Positions 13,623 through 23,400 of a stretch of 64,000 nucleotides of DNA are shown piece by piece. Each line of letters begins with the position of its first letter. Within the stretch, counting starts at the first letter, position 1. Made by a program: the position numbers and the translations under genes. Source of the DNA: Mytilus californianus (Eukaryota; Mollusca; Bivalvia; Mytilida; Mytilidae); the NCBI RefSeq assembly GCF_021869535.1, contig NW_026262648.1:3929794-3993793 (forward strand). Direction: 5' to 3'. The notes under the pieces were generated by a model. It was not told the origin of the DNA and did not search any database. It saw nothing but the letters and a program-made list of their open reading frames with translations.

Positions 13623-14216
13623 GGTTTGGGGCGAACCTTAAATTTTATTAAAATTCTATACATGTGGATAGGGAGAGAGAGCTATGGGAGAGTGAAATAT
13701 ATTCAGTTTGGATATTATTTGTATTTTAGGCTGTATGCGTTGGTTCGGGGCGAACCTTAAAATTATTAAAATTTGATACAAGTGGTATAGCCGGGGCGAG
13801 AGAAAAATCATGTGCTTATAGACTATGTTAGGTCTTGGTTCAGAGCGAAACTTGGAATTGTTTAGAGTGTTATTAAGGATATGATTCGGATAGGGGAGAC
13901 AGAGATATAAGGGAGAGTGAAATATAATTTTTGATATTATTTGTATTTTAGGCTGCATGCGTTTGGTTAGGGTCGAACCTTAAATTTATTAAATTTGATA
14001 CAAGTGGTATAGGGCTAGAGAAAAAGAATGTGCTGATAGACTGTCTTAGGTCTTGGTTCGGGGCGAACCTTGGATTTGATTAGAGTGTCATTAATTTAGG
14101 TTATGATTCGGGGAGAGCCGTATCAGACTCAAAAGTTAAGAGTATGTGATATGAGTCGAACCATGGAACTTGATGTATTGGATATCGATCTTGGTTGATA
14201 TGATTCGGGGCGAACC
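13623..14216 (+). repeat. Array of GGTTCG-GGG-CGAACC hairpins
   Basis: Seven copies of a 15-nt palindrome (6-bp stem, 3-nt loop), perfect at 13742-13756 and 14055-14069. Variants lie at 13623-13637, 13837-13851, 13965-13979, 14105-14119 and 14202-14216. Spacing is about 50-130 bp and the surrounding sequence is also repeated (for example TTGTATTTTAGGCTGCATG before several copies and TTAGGTCTTGGTT before two). The array sits between the first ORF and the recombinase. No function is known to me. Confidence 0.8.
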
Positions 14217-14256
14217 TTAGAGTTTAGATTATAATAAATAATAAGTATGATAATAA

Positions 14257-15296
14257 TTAACGCTGCCATTAGATATAAGAATGTTTTTAATTTTTAAAGA
14301 TGGAAAAGGAAAAACACAGGTGCATAAATCAGGGTGTTCTTCAATGGGAAATACTAAAAAATGTGACAAGTCATGTGAATGTCCCTTTAGAAGATCCGCG
14401 GGGTCAGTAGACAGTCTCATTGGTCAATTAAGGGCAATTTTTCGGGATTATGGTAGAGGTACTGACTGGAATAATGTTACAGGCTTTGGAAATCCTGCAG
14501 CAGCCTCTGTTATAAAAAAACATTTATCAGCAATAAGACTAGAACAATCCTCCAGTGCTACCACTCCAAAGCATACACCGCTTTTATTTAAAAACAAACT
14601 TTTCAAAATTTCCAGACATATTTCATACAAACTCTGTAACCCAGAGCTTTCGAACGCACAAAAATATATCTACCGAAGAGATCTGACATTTTTTAATTTG
14701 CTCGCTAGCACCGGGGATAGAGCAGGTGATCTTGGTTCGTTATTAACAAATCAGATTTTTGTACTTCCGGAGAATAATGGCCTTGTAATACAACTTACCA
14801 AAGGTAAAACTGTTGATATTCGTGATCCAAGAGTTGTTGTCGTTTTAAAAACTCATGCTGAATTGTGCCCAGTCAAAATGTTACAAGATTATGTAAAGCT
14901 ATGTGATAGCATAGGTTTTAATTTAAAGTTGGGCTATGCTTTTCGTCCATTAGATTCACATCAGAAATTGAGCAGTAAACCGTTATCTTCGTCGGCAGCG
15001 AATGCTAGATTAAAATTGTACCTTACTAAGCTAAATTTGTGGGAGGAAGAAACCCCTCATAGCACCCGCAGTGGTTGTGCATTGACATTGGCATGGTTAG
15101 GAATAGATAAAAAGATGCAATAAAACTTCATGTAGGTTGGAAATCAGATTCAATGTTGCGTCAATATACATTAGGTAACGAGATGTGCAGCAAGTTTACA
15201 TCTGCAGAGGCTATAGCCACAAAAGATAATTCTTCTTTACAATCGATTTTTGAACGATTCAAGGATTTTTCAAAATTCAAGAATATAACTGATTAA
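14257..15296 (+). pseudogene. Tyrosine recombinase (YR), frameshifted
   Basis: Integrase/recombinase of the tyrosine family, expected to join the circular cDNA of the element to the target. From ATG 14281 the frame runs 280 codons. Catalytic Arg-I lies in TGDRAGDLG (R147), the beta-strand lysine in LTKGKT (K174), and the H-x-x-R box in PHSTRSG (H260, R263). A 1-2 nt indel in the A-rich stretch near 15105-15115 shifts the frame. The expected C-terminus is intact in another frame: HVGW (15129-15140) and the nucleophile tyrosine codon at 15165-15167, ending at TAA 15294. The N-terminus (DGKGKTQVH, C and CP pairs) resembles other DIRS-type recombinases. Codons upstream of the ATG (LPLDIR) look like a continuation back to TAA 14254, so the native protein may start in an upstream exon. 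Confidence 0.88.
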
Positions 15297-15348
15297 ATTT
15301 ATGATAAGGTGAAGTTTATTATTAAACATAAGATTTGTGTCGTTTTAG

Positions 15349-15894
15349 AATTATGATTTGAAGCAGCAAATTGATGAGATGAAAAAGAGTTTAAGTGCAG
15401 ATACAGTAGCTCAAGCGTTACGTGAAGTTAAGGAGTACGCCGCTAGAGCGGGAGAGATAAATGTTGAAAGTCTACAAATGAAACTCATGCATTTAGACGA
15501 GATGGGTCGCAGATATGACCACAATGACAAAGAGTTATTTTCTTTGGTATTGCAACGGTAATTTGTGCAATAAATCGCAACCCAGAATTGGCCATCTTGT
15601 TACATCCTTATTATGTTCCGCAGCGGAGTCAAAAATATACGAAAAAGAACAGAAATTTTTAAAGCTGCATGGAAAATTCAATGAAATTCAAATTCTTTAG
15701 ATCAGTTCACACCTATGTTCCAAATGATGCAACATTTTATGCGTCGTTTTCCCAACTCAGCACCACCAAGGTCATACTATAGCCCAAACAGAAGAGGGGG
15801 TGGTAACTCAAGAATGAGGCCTGGTCTCAATTATAGTGGGTGTCATATTTGTGGCGATATGTCTCATTTTAGAGTTGACTGTCCACGTAAATAG
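15349..15894 (+). pseudogene. gag with C-terminal CCHC zinc knuckle, frameshifted
   Basis: Nucleocapsid-like protein of the element. The frame opens directly after CGTTTTAG (a candidate splice acceptor) with no ATG nearby. It starts with a predicted coiled coil (QQIDEMKKSLSADTVAQAL) and continues through GRRYDHNDKEL. At least two or three frameshifts follow between 15540 and 15710: the continuation GIATVICAINRNPEL is in another frame, and KIYEKEQKFLKLHG in a third. The last part is Arg/Gly/Asn-rich and ends in a perfect zinc knuckle C-X2-C-X4-H-X4-C (Cys 15841, Cys 15850, His 15865, Cys 15880), with TAG at 15892-15894. The knuckle and its position just before RT support gag. Confidence 0.75.
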
Positions 15895-15912
15895 TGACGA
15901 CTTATTTTGTAG

Positions 15913-18098
15913 ATTTCATCTGGATCAGCGACTGTAAAACCCAATGAATGGGAATATATGCATACTTTTCAACCATGGACAGTAGAGAAGCGGTGTTTTC
16001 CTCAAAGACTAGTAACTGAAGATAATAAAATTGTCGATTATTTACCGAACTTCTATCATAATTCAACTCCGTTGGATGTAAATATGATTCTCCATGATGA
16101 TCCCTTTGCTGTTTATGATCCAACATACTTTGTTGCAGGAAATTTACATAGTCATGTTAATCAGTGGCGTTCTATAATTGCTGATCCTAACAATTGAACA
16201 ATTGAAATGGCTAGAGAAAGGAGTTAACATTCATGATTTTATGCAACCTTACAAAGGAGAATTTTGGGGAATGCATTATGATGACAAATTCCCACCCGCA
16301 AGGCAATTCAAAAATGCTCGCAATTGTGAAAATTTTGTGGATTTTATAAATTCTGAATTAATTGAACGTATTAAAGCTGCTGCCGTTACTTACCTTGGAA
16401 AAGTTGGGGAAGCTCATTCACCCCATATAGTTTCACCTATCACCATTGAACCATTAAAGCCAAGAACTGTTTTATGAGAGACACACCTTTTAAATTAGAT
16501 ACATTCGTGGATGTTCCTAAGATGGTTAAGAAAGATAGTTTCCTGACAAAACTTGACGACAAGTCCGGTTACGACAACGTATTGGTCTCAGAACATTCAA
16601 GGACACTTTTAGGTTTTCAGCGGGGGGGGGGGGGGGTCATTATTTTCAATGTAACACCTTGGCTTTTGGATGGAAAAATTCTGCTTTCGTGTATAACACA
16701 CTAAGTTTGACGGCTATATCGTTATTAAGACAGTTATCTTTGTCCTGTCTATTGAACATTGATGACCGTCTCATCGGAGAGTTCAACGATCCATTACCCA
16801 AGGAGTTAGATAACCCCATGACTCGGGCTAAGATTTCAATACATATGGCGGTTAGTTTATTCTCTAACTTAGCTATTTTTTTAACATAAGTAAATCAGTG
16901 CTCACACCAGTACAATGCATTACTTTTCTTGGAATGACAATTGACTCAAAAAGGCAATCGTTTTTTGTCACAAAAAAAAAGAAAATTAAAATTAAAAAAT
17001 CTCAGAATTGAAATCTTACAGAGTCAGAGGGCACCAGTTACCACAATACAGAAGTTTACAGGTTTATGTATATCTATGTGTCTTGTAATTCCAGGTGCAA
17101 AATTGTATACATCCGCTGCTAACCAAGCTATATCTAACGCAATTCTAAATTTCTCCAATGTTTTAATAGACGATGAAATTAAGGCGGAAATCATGTACTG
17201 GGAATTTTTAGATACATGGGATAAACCATTTTTATGGGTCTCAGACCGACATTTCATTTTAGAAATATCAACTGATTCGTCAGGTTACAAATGGGGTGCT
17301 ACAATTTCTGGAAAAGATATGAAAGAAGGAATAATTTAAGATTATTGGGATCAGAAGTCTTTGAAACTTCCAATTATGTTAAAAGAAGCATTAGCTTTAA
17401 AAAATAGTTTGATAAGCATTGAACATCTCATTAAGTGTAAAAGAATAATTGCTCATGTCGACAATCAGGCTGTTGTTTATGCTTGGGAAAACCAACATTT
17501 AAAAAATTCTGATCTCACAAAAATACTGAAAGAAATTTTTCAGGTCACATTTAGGAATAACTGTTCCTTATCTTTAGTATATATAAATACTGCGGAAAAT
17601 CCTGCAGATGTTCATTCAAGGTCACTGTCAAAGTCGGACACAACTATTAGTAAACGTACATGGGTGTATATAGATTATATTTACCGCCCACATGATGTAG
17701 ATATGTTTGCCTTGGATAGTAACACAATGACTACATGTGAGGGAAAACCATTAGACCATTTCACTCCTTATCCATCTCCATGTACAGCAGGTGTTGATGC
17801 GTTTAGTCAAATATATGATTCGAGAAAAAATTGTTATGCTTTTCCCCCTTACTGTTTGTTGCCTTCGGTTATCACATTTATTATAGATGAGTGTATAAAT
17901 TGTTCAGTTGTTTTTCCTAAATTTGACCCTATTCCTAATTGGTATACGCTAGTTATGAGATATGCAGTCTCTGTCAATGTTATAGGTTTTAAAGGAGACA
18001 AAGGAACATTAATGTTTCCCTCCAGAAAAGGGTATTTAAAAGACAAAAGAGGCTTACAGTTTGATTTACTAGCTGCAAAGTTTGTTTTCTCAATGTAG
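15913..18098 (+). pseudogene. Reverse transcriptase-RNase H (pol), with frameshifts and a stop
   Basis: The frame opens after TTTTGTAG, in the same reading frame as the zinc knuckle and separated from it by TAG, TGA and TAG within 21 nt. It includes a linker (EWEYMHTFQPW), a -1 shift near 16190, then KWLEKGVNIHDF. RT motif A is at DDKSGYDNV (Asp codons 16555-16560), motif B at FGWKNSAFVYNTL, and motif C at NIDD (Asp codons 16761-16766), where the usual tyrosine is asparagine. A 14-15-nt G run at 16621-16636 disrupts the frame between A and B. RNase H residues are visible: TDSSGYKWGA (D at 17274), KEALAL (E at 17385), HVDNQ (D at 17460) and NPADVHSRSLS (D at 17607). One in-frame TAA lies at 17337-17339. 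The C-terminal extension DMFALDSN...AFPPYCLLPSV is typical of DIRS-type pol proteins. Confidence 0.92.
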
Positions 18099-18121
18099 TT
18101 AAAAAGTCAAGAGTTATTCAG

Positions 18122-18634
18122 ATGAAAAAAACAAAAGAATTTACGCCCATCCTTTTCATTGGGGATTCCATGATTCGTTTTTTGTCAAATTGTGTTTTAG
18201 ACACTGCTATTGTTTCAAGAGGAGGGGCAACACTTTGTGACGTTTTAGATATGCTTAAAGTTGAACTTGAAAGAAGAATTGTTTTTGTTGTAATGTTCCA
18301 TATTGGAACCAATAATGTAAATAAAATGTATTTTCCAGAAACACAACAGCTTACACAAGCTAAAAGGGAATGTGACATACTTTTTATTGAGCTGAGCAAA
18401 TTACAAACATGTTCCAATTTTGCAATAGTATTTTCAGGATGTGTTTACACAAAATCAAAAGTGATAAACAAACGAATAGACTTGCTAAATGAGCACATTG
18501 TATTATGTTGTAAAAATAGTAATTATCATTTTGTTGATCAATCAGATATTTCTGAACCTTGTTTGAAAGACCAGGTTCACTTTAACAAATCTGGAGAGAA
18601 TTTATTTTTAAAAAATTTAAGAGGTCTCTTATGA
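18122..18634 (+). CDS. SGNH/GDSL hydrolase-like protein of the Ngaro-like element
   Basis: 170 codons with ATG at 18122, 24 nt after the pol stop and in a different frame. Block I is GDS (Ser16), block III GTNN (62-65) and block V D-x-x-H (DQVH, Asp150/His153). Together these give the Ser-Asp-His triad of SGNH esterases. SGNH domains are known accessory proteins of Ngaro and related YR retroelements, with unknown function. The ATG follows directly on TTATTCAG, an acceptor-like site in phase 0 with the donor at 13098. It is the only gene of the element without a stop or frameshift. A polyadenylation signal follows. Confidence 0.85.
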   Translation: MKKTKEFTPILFIGDSMIRFLSNCVLDTAIVSRGGATLCDVLDMLKVELERRIVFVVMFHIGTNNVNKMYFPETQQLTQAKRECDILFIELSKLQTCSNFAIVFSGCVYTKSKVINKRIDLLNEHIVLCCKNSNYHFVDQSDISEPCLKDQVHFNKSGENLFLKNLRGLL

Positions 18635-18671
18635 ACATATAATCCATGTGTACATACGTTAATTAGTCTAG

Positions 18672-18677
18672 TAATAA
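18672..18677 (+). terminator. Polyadenylation signal AATAAA
   Basis: AATAAA lies 38 nt after the hydrolase stop and is the first such hexamer downstream of the coding part of the element. Confidence 0.5.
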
Positions 18678-18689
18678 AATAAACCTGTT

Positions 18690-19092
18690 TGAAATATATG
18701 TGTACTATTTATTCAGTGTCAACTAGCAAAGAGAAGAGTTCTGGTGAAATGGATGTTTTATTGACAAACATGTCACTCCTAAATATTTATGGTTGTTGTC
18801 TGCGCTTTTAATTACTGTAATTACTGACTTCATCTGGTGAATTATCTGCAGTTGTTTATTTTGCTGGTTCCTCAATATTTTCCTATCAGAACATTAAAGT
18901 ATGCATGCAGTGGTCAAGTCCATGAACATCATATTTATGGCCATCTTTCTAATGAGGCGTTCTAAAACCACAGACATCAGAAGAGTACTTTACTTCAGAT
19001 GTGCAAATAAAATGTCTCAGCAATATGTTAAAGAATGTTTTACAAACAAAATACCGTAAATATAAGAACAAAATAAAAACAAAAACAAAAAC
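18690..19092. other. 3' non-coding region of the Ngaro-like element
   Basis: AT-rich sequence with no open frame of note and no recognised repeat. Confidence 0.6.
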
Positions 19093-19130
19093 TAAAATAA
19101 AATAAAATAAAATAAAATAAAATAAAATAA
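19093..19130. repeat. (AAAAT)n microsatellite
   Basis: About eight AAAAT units, directly left of the hairpin-bearing repeat R. It could be the A-rich end of that repeat or slippage at its insertion site. Confidence 0.85.
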
Positions 19131-19694
19131 TTCTTATATGATTTGCATATTAGAGAATACGTTGATATGATTGGTTGAGAGGACTTCCGGTAGTTGTTCT
19201 TGACGTTGTTTATTTTTCGATAGACGACGTTGACCGAACTTCTTTTCGTAACCAATGTAAACAAGATGGCGGCGATAATGACACAATCCGGATCGACGTT
19301 AACAAAATTTATTTTAGATTCGCGTTAATAGGTCTTCATAGTTAAATTAAAAAATAAACACAAAACATTCGTTTGAATGATGATAAGAGGTTTTGTAGTT
19401 TATTTTTTATCAGATTGCAAATTTCATGGAGTACATAGTTTTTCGTTAACCAACAAATATATTCATGCGCCAGGCCTATTCAATGACACAAATATACAAT
19501 TTACGTGTGATAGAGGTTACGAGTGTGGAAAAATAAATTCCTTATCTCCAATTTTAAAGAATTATAAGGATTAAACTCCTTTTTAAAGGAATTTATTGGT
19601 GTATAAACTGTACCAAGTCACTCACAAACATATCATATCCTTCGGACATTTATTTGTTTGTGAGTGAATTGGTCGAGTGTTTAATCCTATAATA
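19128..19694 (+). repeat. Repeat R copy 1 (YY1/ETS motifs, hairpin end)
   Basis: Nearly the same sequence as 42954-43543 in opposite orientation, so this is a dispersed repeat that landed in the 3' region of the Ngaro-like element. It carries ACTTCCGG (ETS-type, 19183-19190) and CAAGATGGCGGC (YY1-type, 19262-19273), then an open frame of 65 codons (19377-19574). It ends in an interrupted palindrome (19565-19690) whose arms contain CACTCACAAACAT and its complement. The 65-codon frame differs from the other copy at six positions and all six change the amino acid, so it shows no purifying selection. Confidence 0.8.
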
Positions 19695-19812
19695 AAAATG
19701 GGGTATTAAATTATTATAGGAAATGTTATTGAAATAAGAATTGAATATATGTTTATTTCTGATTTAAGAGGATTAAGATATATTATTTCACGTTTGTTTT
19801 TAGGGTATTTTT

Positions 19813-19877
19813 GTTTTTTACCTCCATATCTTATATCTATTAGGACTATGGGGTACCAGTGAGACAAGGATACTATT
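19813..19877 (+). repeat. Split direct repeat B1
   Basis: 65 bp matching 20408-20472 with four or so mismatches (GTTTTTTACC...CTATTAGGA.TATGGGGTACC). It ends in ATACTATT and directly abuts A2, which recreates the circle junction. Confidence 0.9.
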
Positions 19878-19944
19878 CTCATTGGTTGACCATAGGCATA
19901 TATAATGATAAGATTATCTTAGTTGGTCATCAGTTTGGCTCAGA
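19878..19944 (+). repeat. Split direct repeat A2
   Basis: 67 bp identical to A1 at the left end of the element. It follows B1 without a gap, as expected for Ngaro-type split direct repeats. Confidence 0.92.
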
Positions 19945-20407
19945 AGTCGGTGAATGTCATTTTCTAAGTAGAGTTTTTGGTATAACTTGCCGTAAATGTG
20001 CTTGCTGTTGCTTGATGTGAAAGACAGAAAAAAAACAACAAAAAAACAAAAAACAAAAAACAAACAAAAAAACAAACAAAAAAAAACAAACAAAATATAG
20101 AACTGACACAAATAGAGTGTGAAGATATCTCAAGTCAGTAAGATCCTGTATAGTTTTCAAAGACTCGTGACTGTCTTGCTTTTATATCCAATTCCTGAAT
20201 CAGATTAAAATTGAGAATGCAAATGGGGAATAAGTCAAAGACACAAAAACGCTGTCATGGCTGTAGGGTATTCCTTTGGAAGTTTAACTTAGGTTACTCG
20301 AGATCAGAAGTTGTAATGCCTGTTGTAACTTGTTATCGATCTTTTGAACGGCTTGCTGTTGCTTTCCTACAATGTGGTGCCCTGTGTCCTTTTAGTCACT
20401 TTTTAAA
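19945..20407. other. Spacer between A2 and B2 with an A-rich tract
   Basis: Holds a long A/C-rich tract (AAAAAC repeats, about 20024-20097). A 75-codon open frame starting at 20211 runs into B2. It has several cysteines but no domain I recognise, and I do not call it a gene. Confidence 0.5.
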
Positions 20408-20472
20408 GTTTTTTACCTTCATATCTTATATCTATTAGGATTATGGGGTACCAGTGAGACTAGGATACTATT
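20408..20472 (+). repeat. Split direct repeat B2 (right end)
   Basis: 65-bp partner of B1 ending in ATACTATT. The satellite resumes at once with TTGAAGCTTTTG, exactly where it stopped at 12625. Confidence 0.92.
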
Positions 20473-23400
20473 TTGAAGCTTTTGATTAATACATTTGATT
20501 TTTATCAGCAAGAACAGACATTTTTCACTGGGACCAATACTGTGTTGAGAAAGGTGCTGAGTCATCATAATAAGTCAAATTGATGGGTACTGATATAAAA
20601 CTTCATTGTAGGATTTCAATATTAATTATATTGTATAAGATGCACCTAATTCTAGTTCTTTTGTATTTGTTTTCACCTTTCGCAATGATTAATTCAATTG
20701 GAAACACCAGAATTCAAGTTGCGACAAATATTTTTAACTGAAATATTTGACTTTTTTGCTGTGTAATTCCCTTAATGTATCCCTTGGGTATTTCTCAAGA
20801 CATAATCTATTAAATTGGGAAAATATCTGGTTAAGTGTGTACTGTTTATGGAGTAAGGCAATATTTGGTCATAATAGAAGCATTTTCAGTATAAAAAATT
20901 GTTCAGCTAAGAAAAAAAGAGGCCCAATTGAAAGTAAATTTAGGTAGATTTTATATTCTCCAGTGTATAGAATTGATCACATTCTTGGCAATTCATGCAG
21001 CAAATGTTTGAATAGTGCTTCATTTTGTAGTTTCTATCTTTTATTATATCAAGCATATATAATTTTTCATTTTCTACTGTTTGAAAGGACTTTTGTTGGA
21101 AATGAATACTCCCAAGGGACATAATTCAGCTTTTTCATAGACTGATACAGGCAAGAAAGGCAACTTTACAGCTGAATATTTTGCATATTTAATGTTATAA
21201 GTGTCTAATATCTTTGTTTTTATCATCCCAAGACAGAATAATGGATTTTATAACAATTTCAGAAATTTTCAACCACAATATGGCATATACTAAAGCATGG
21301 AATGGAGATTAGTATGAAAAATCTTGAATTTGTGCTTATGTTGTAAATTTTGGACAAATTGAATGGAACTGTCATTTTTACCTGTTTGAATGGTACTGTT
21401 TATTATTCCTTTTAAATAAGATAAGATATGATTGGATACAGGTAGTTTTTTAAGCTTTATCTGAAAGAAGTACAGAAAGAGGTTAACCAGCATATAGGGG
21501 TGGGGACATGAAATGATCCATGTTTCTTTAAGTAATGGGGACATACAAGAATTTAGTATAGCCAAGGTTTTCACAATAACCCAGTATTGCATTAATGGTG
21601 TCATAAGAATTCTTTATCTCTTTATGTCACAGTATACTGAATCTAGCAAGGGAAATCAAAATCAATCAGACTTCAGTTATATTACACTATTTTGAAGCTT
21701 TTGATTATTACATTTGATTTTTATCAGCAAGAATAGAAATTTTTCACTGGGACCAATACTGTGTTGAGAAAAGTGCTGAGTCATCATAATAAGTCAAATT
21801 GATGGGTACTGATATAAAACTTCACAGTAGGATTTCAATATTAACTATATTGTATAAGATGCACCTAACTCTAGTTCTTTTGTATTTGTTTTCACCTTTT
21901 GCAATGATTAATTCAATTGGAAACACCAGAATTCAAGTTGCGACAAATATTTTTAACTGAAATATTTGACTTTTTTGCTGTGTAATTCCCTAAATGTATC
22001 CCTTGGGTATTTCTCAAGACATAATCTATTAAATTGGGAAATTATCTGGTTAAGTGTGTACTGTTTATGGAGTAAGGTAATATTTGTTCATAATAGAAGC
22101 ATTTTCAGTATAAAAATTGTTCAGCTAAGAAAAAAAGAGGCCCAATTGAAGGTAAATTTAGGTAGATTTTATATTCTCCAGTGTAAAGAATTGATCACAT
22201 TCTTGACAATTCATGCAGCAAATGTTTGAATAGTGCTTCATTTTGTAGTTTCTATCTTTTATTATATCAAGCATATATAATTTTTCATTTTCTACTGTTT
22301 GAAAGGACTTTTGTTGGAAATGAATACTCCCAAGGGACATAATTCAGCTTTTTCATAGACTGATACAGGCAAGAAAGGCAACTTTACAGCTGAATATTTT
22401 TCATATTTAATGTTATAAGTGTCTAATATCTTTGTTTTTATCATCCCAAGACAGAATAATGGATTTTATTACAAGTTCAGAAATTTTGAACCACAGTATG
22501 GCATATACTAAAGCATGGAATGGAGATTAGTATGAAAAATCTTGAATTTGTGCTTATGTTGTAAATTTTGGATAAATTGAATGGAACTGTCATTTTTACC
22601 TGTTTGAATGGTACTGTTTATTATTCTTTTTAAATAAGATAAGATATGATTGGATACAGGTAGTTTATTAAGCTTTATCTGAAAGAAGTACAGAAAGAGG
22701 TAAACCAGCATATAGGGGTGGGGACATGAAATGATCCATGTTTCTTTAAGTAATGGGGACATACAAGAATTTAGTAATGCCAAGGTTTTCACAATAACCC
22801 AGTATTGCATTAATGGTGTCAAAAAAATTCTTTATCTCTTTATGTCACAGTATACTGAATCTAGCAAGGGAAATCAAAATCAATCAGACTTCAGTTATAT
22901 TACACTATTTTGAAGCTTTTGATTAATACATTTGATTTTTATCAGCAAGAATAGAAATTTTTCACTGGGACCAATACTGTGTTGAGAAAAGTGCTGAGTC
23001 ATCATAATAAGTCAAATTGATGGGTACTGATATAAAACTTCATTGTAGGATTTCAATATTAATTATATTGTATAAGATGCACCTAATTCTAGTTCTTTTG
23101 TATTTGTTTTCACCTTTCGCAATGATTAATTCAATTGGAAACACCAGAATTCAAGTTGCGACAAATATTTTTAACTGAAATATTTGACTTTTTTGCTGTG
23201 TAATTCCCTTAATGTATCCCTTGGGTATTTCTCAAGACATAATCTATTAAATTGGGAAAATATCTGGTTAAGTGTGTACTGTTTATGGAGTAAGGCAATA
23301 TTTGGTTATAATAGAAGCATTTTCAGTATAAAAAATTGTTCAGCTAAGAAAAAAAGAGGCCCAATTGAAAGTAAATTTAGGTAGATTTTATATTCTCCAG

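Larger units (their letters stand above)
12626..20472 (+). mobile_element. Ngaro-like (DIRS order) tyrosine-recombinase retrotransposon, decayed
   Basis: A 7.85-kb element inserted cleanly in the satellite: left flank ...ACACTATT, right flank TTGAAGC..., with no target duplication. It has the split direct repeat architecture A1 (12626-12692), B1 (19813-19877), A2 (19878-19944), B2 (20408-20472). It carries a gag-like ORF, tyrosine recombinase, zinc-knuckle gag, reverse transcriptase-RNase H and SGNH hydrolase, all on the plus strand. Split direct repeats and an SGNH hydrolase are features of the Ngaro branch; classical DIRS1 has inverted terminal repeats instead. Several frameshifts and stops make this copy non-autonomous. 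The order with recombinase before zinc-knuckle gag and RT differs from the usual gag-RT-RH-YR order. Confidence 0.92.

Noticed and set aside
13623..14216. CRISPR-like array
   Set aside because: The repeats are short palindromes with irregular spacing and repeated surroundings, inside a eukaryotic retrotransposon.
20024..20160. Phe-rich minus-strand frames that look like membrane segments
   Set aside because: They translate the A-rich tract inside the Ngaro-like element.
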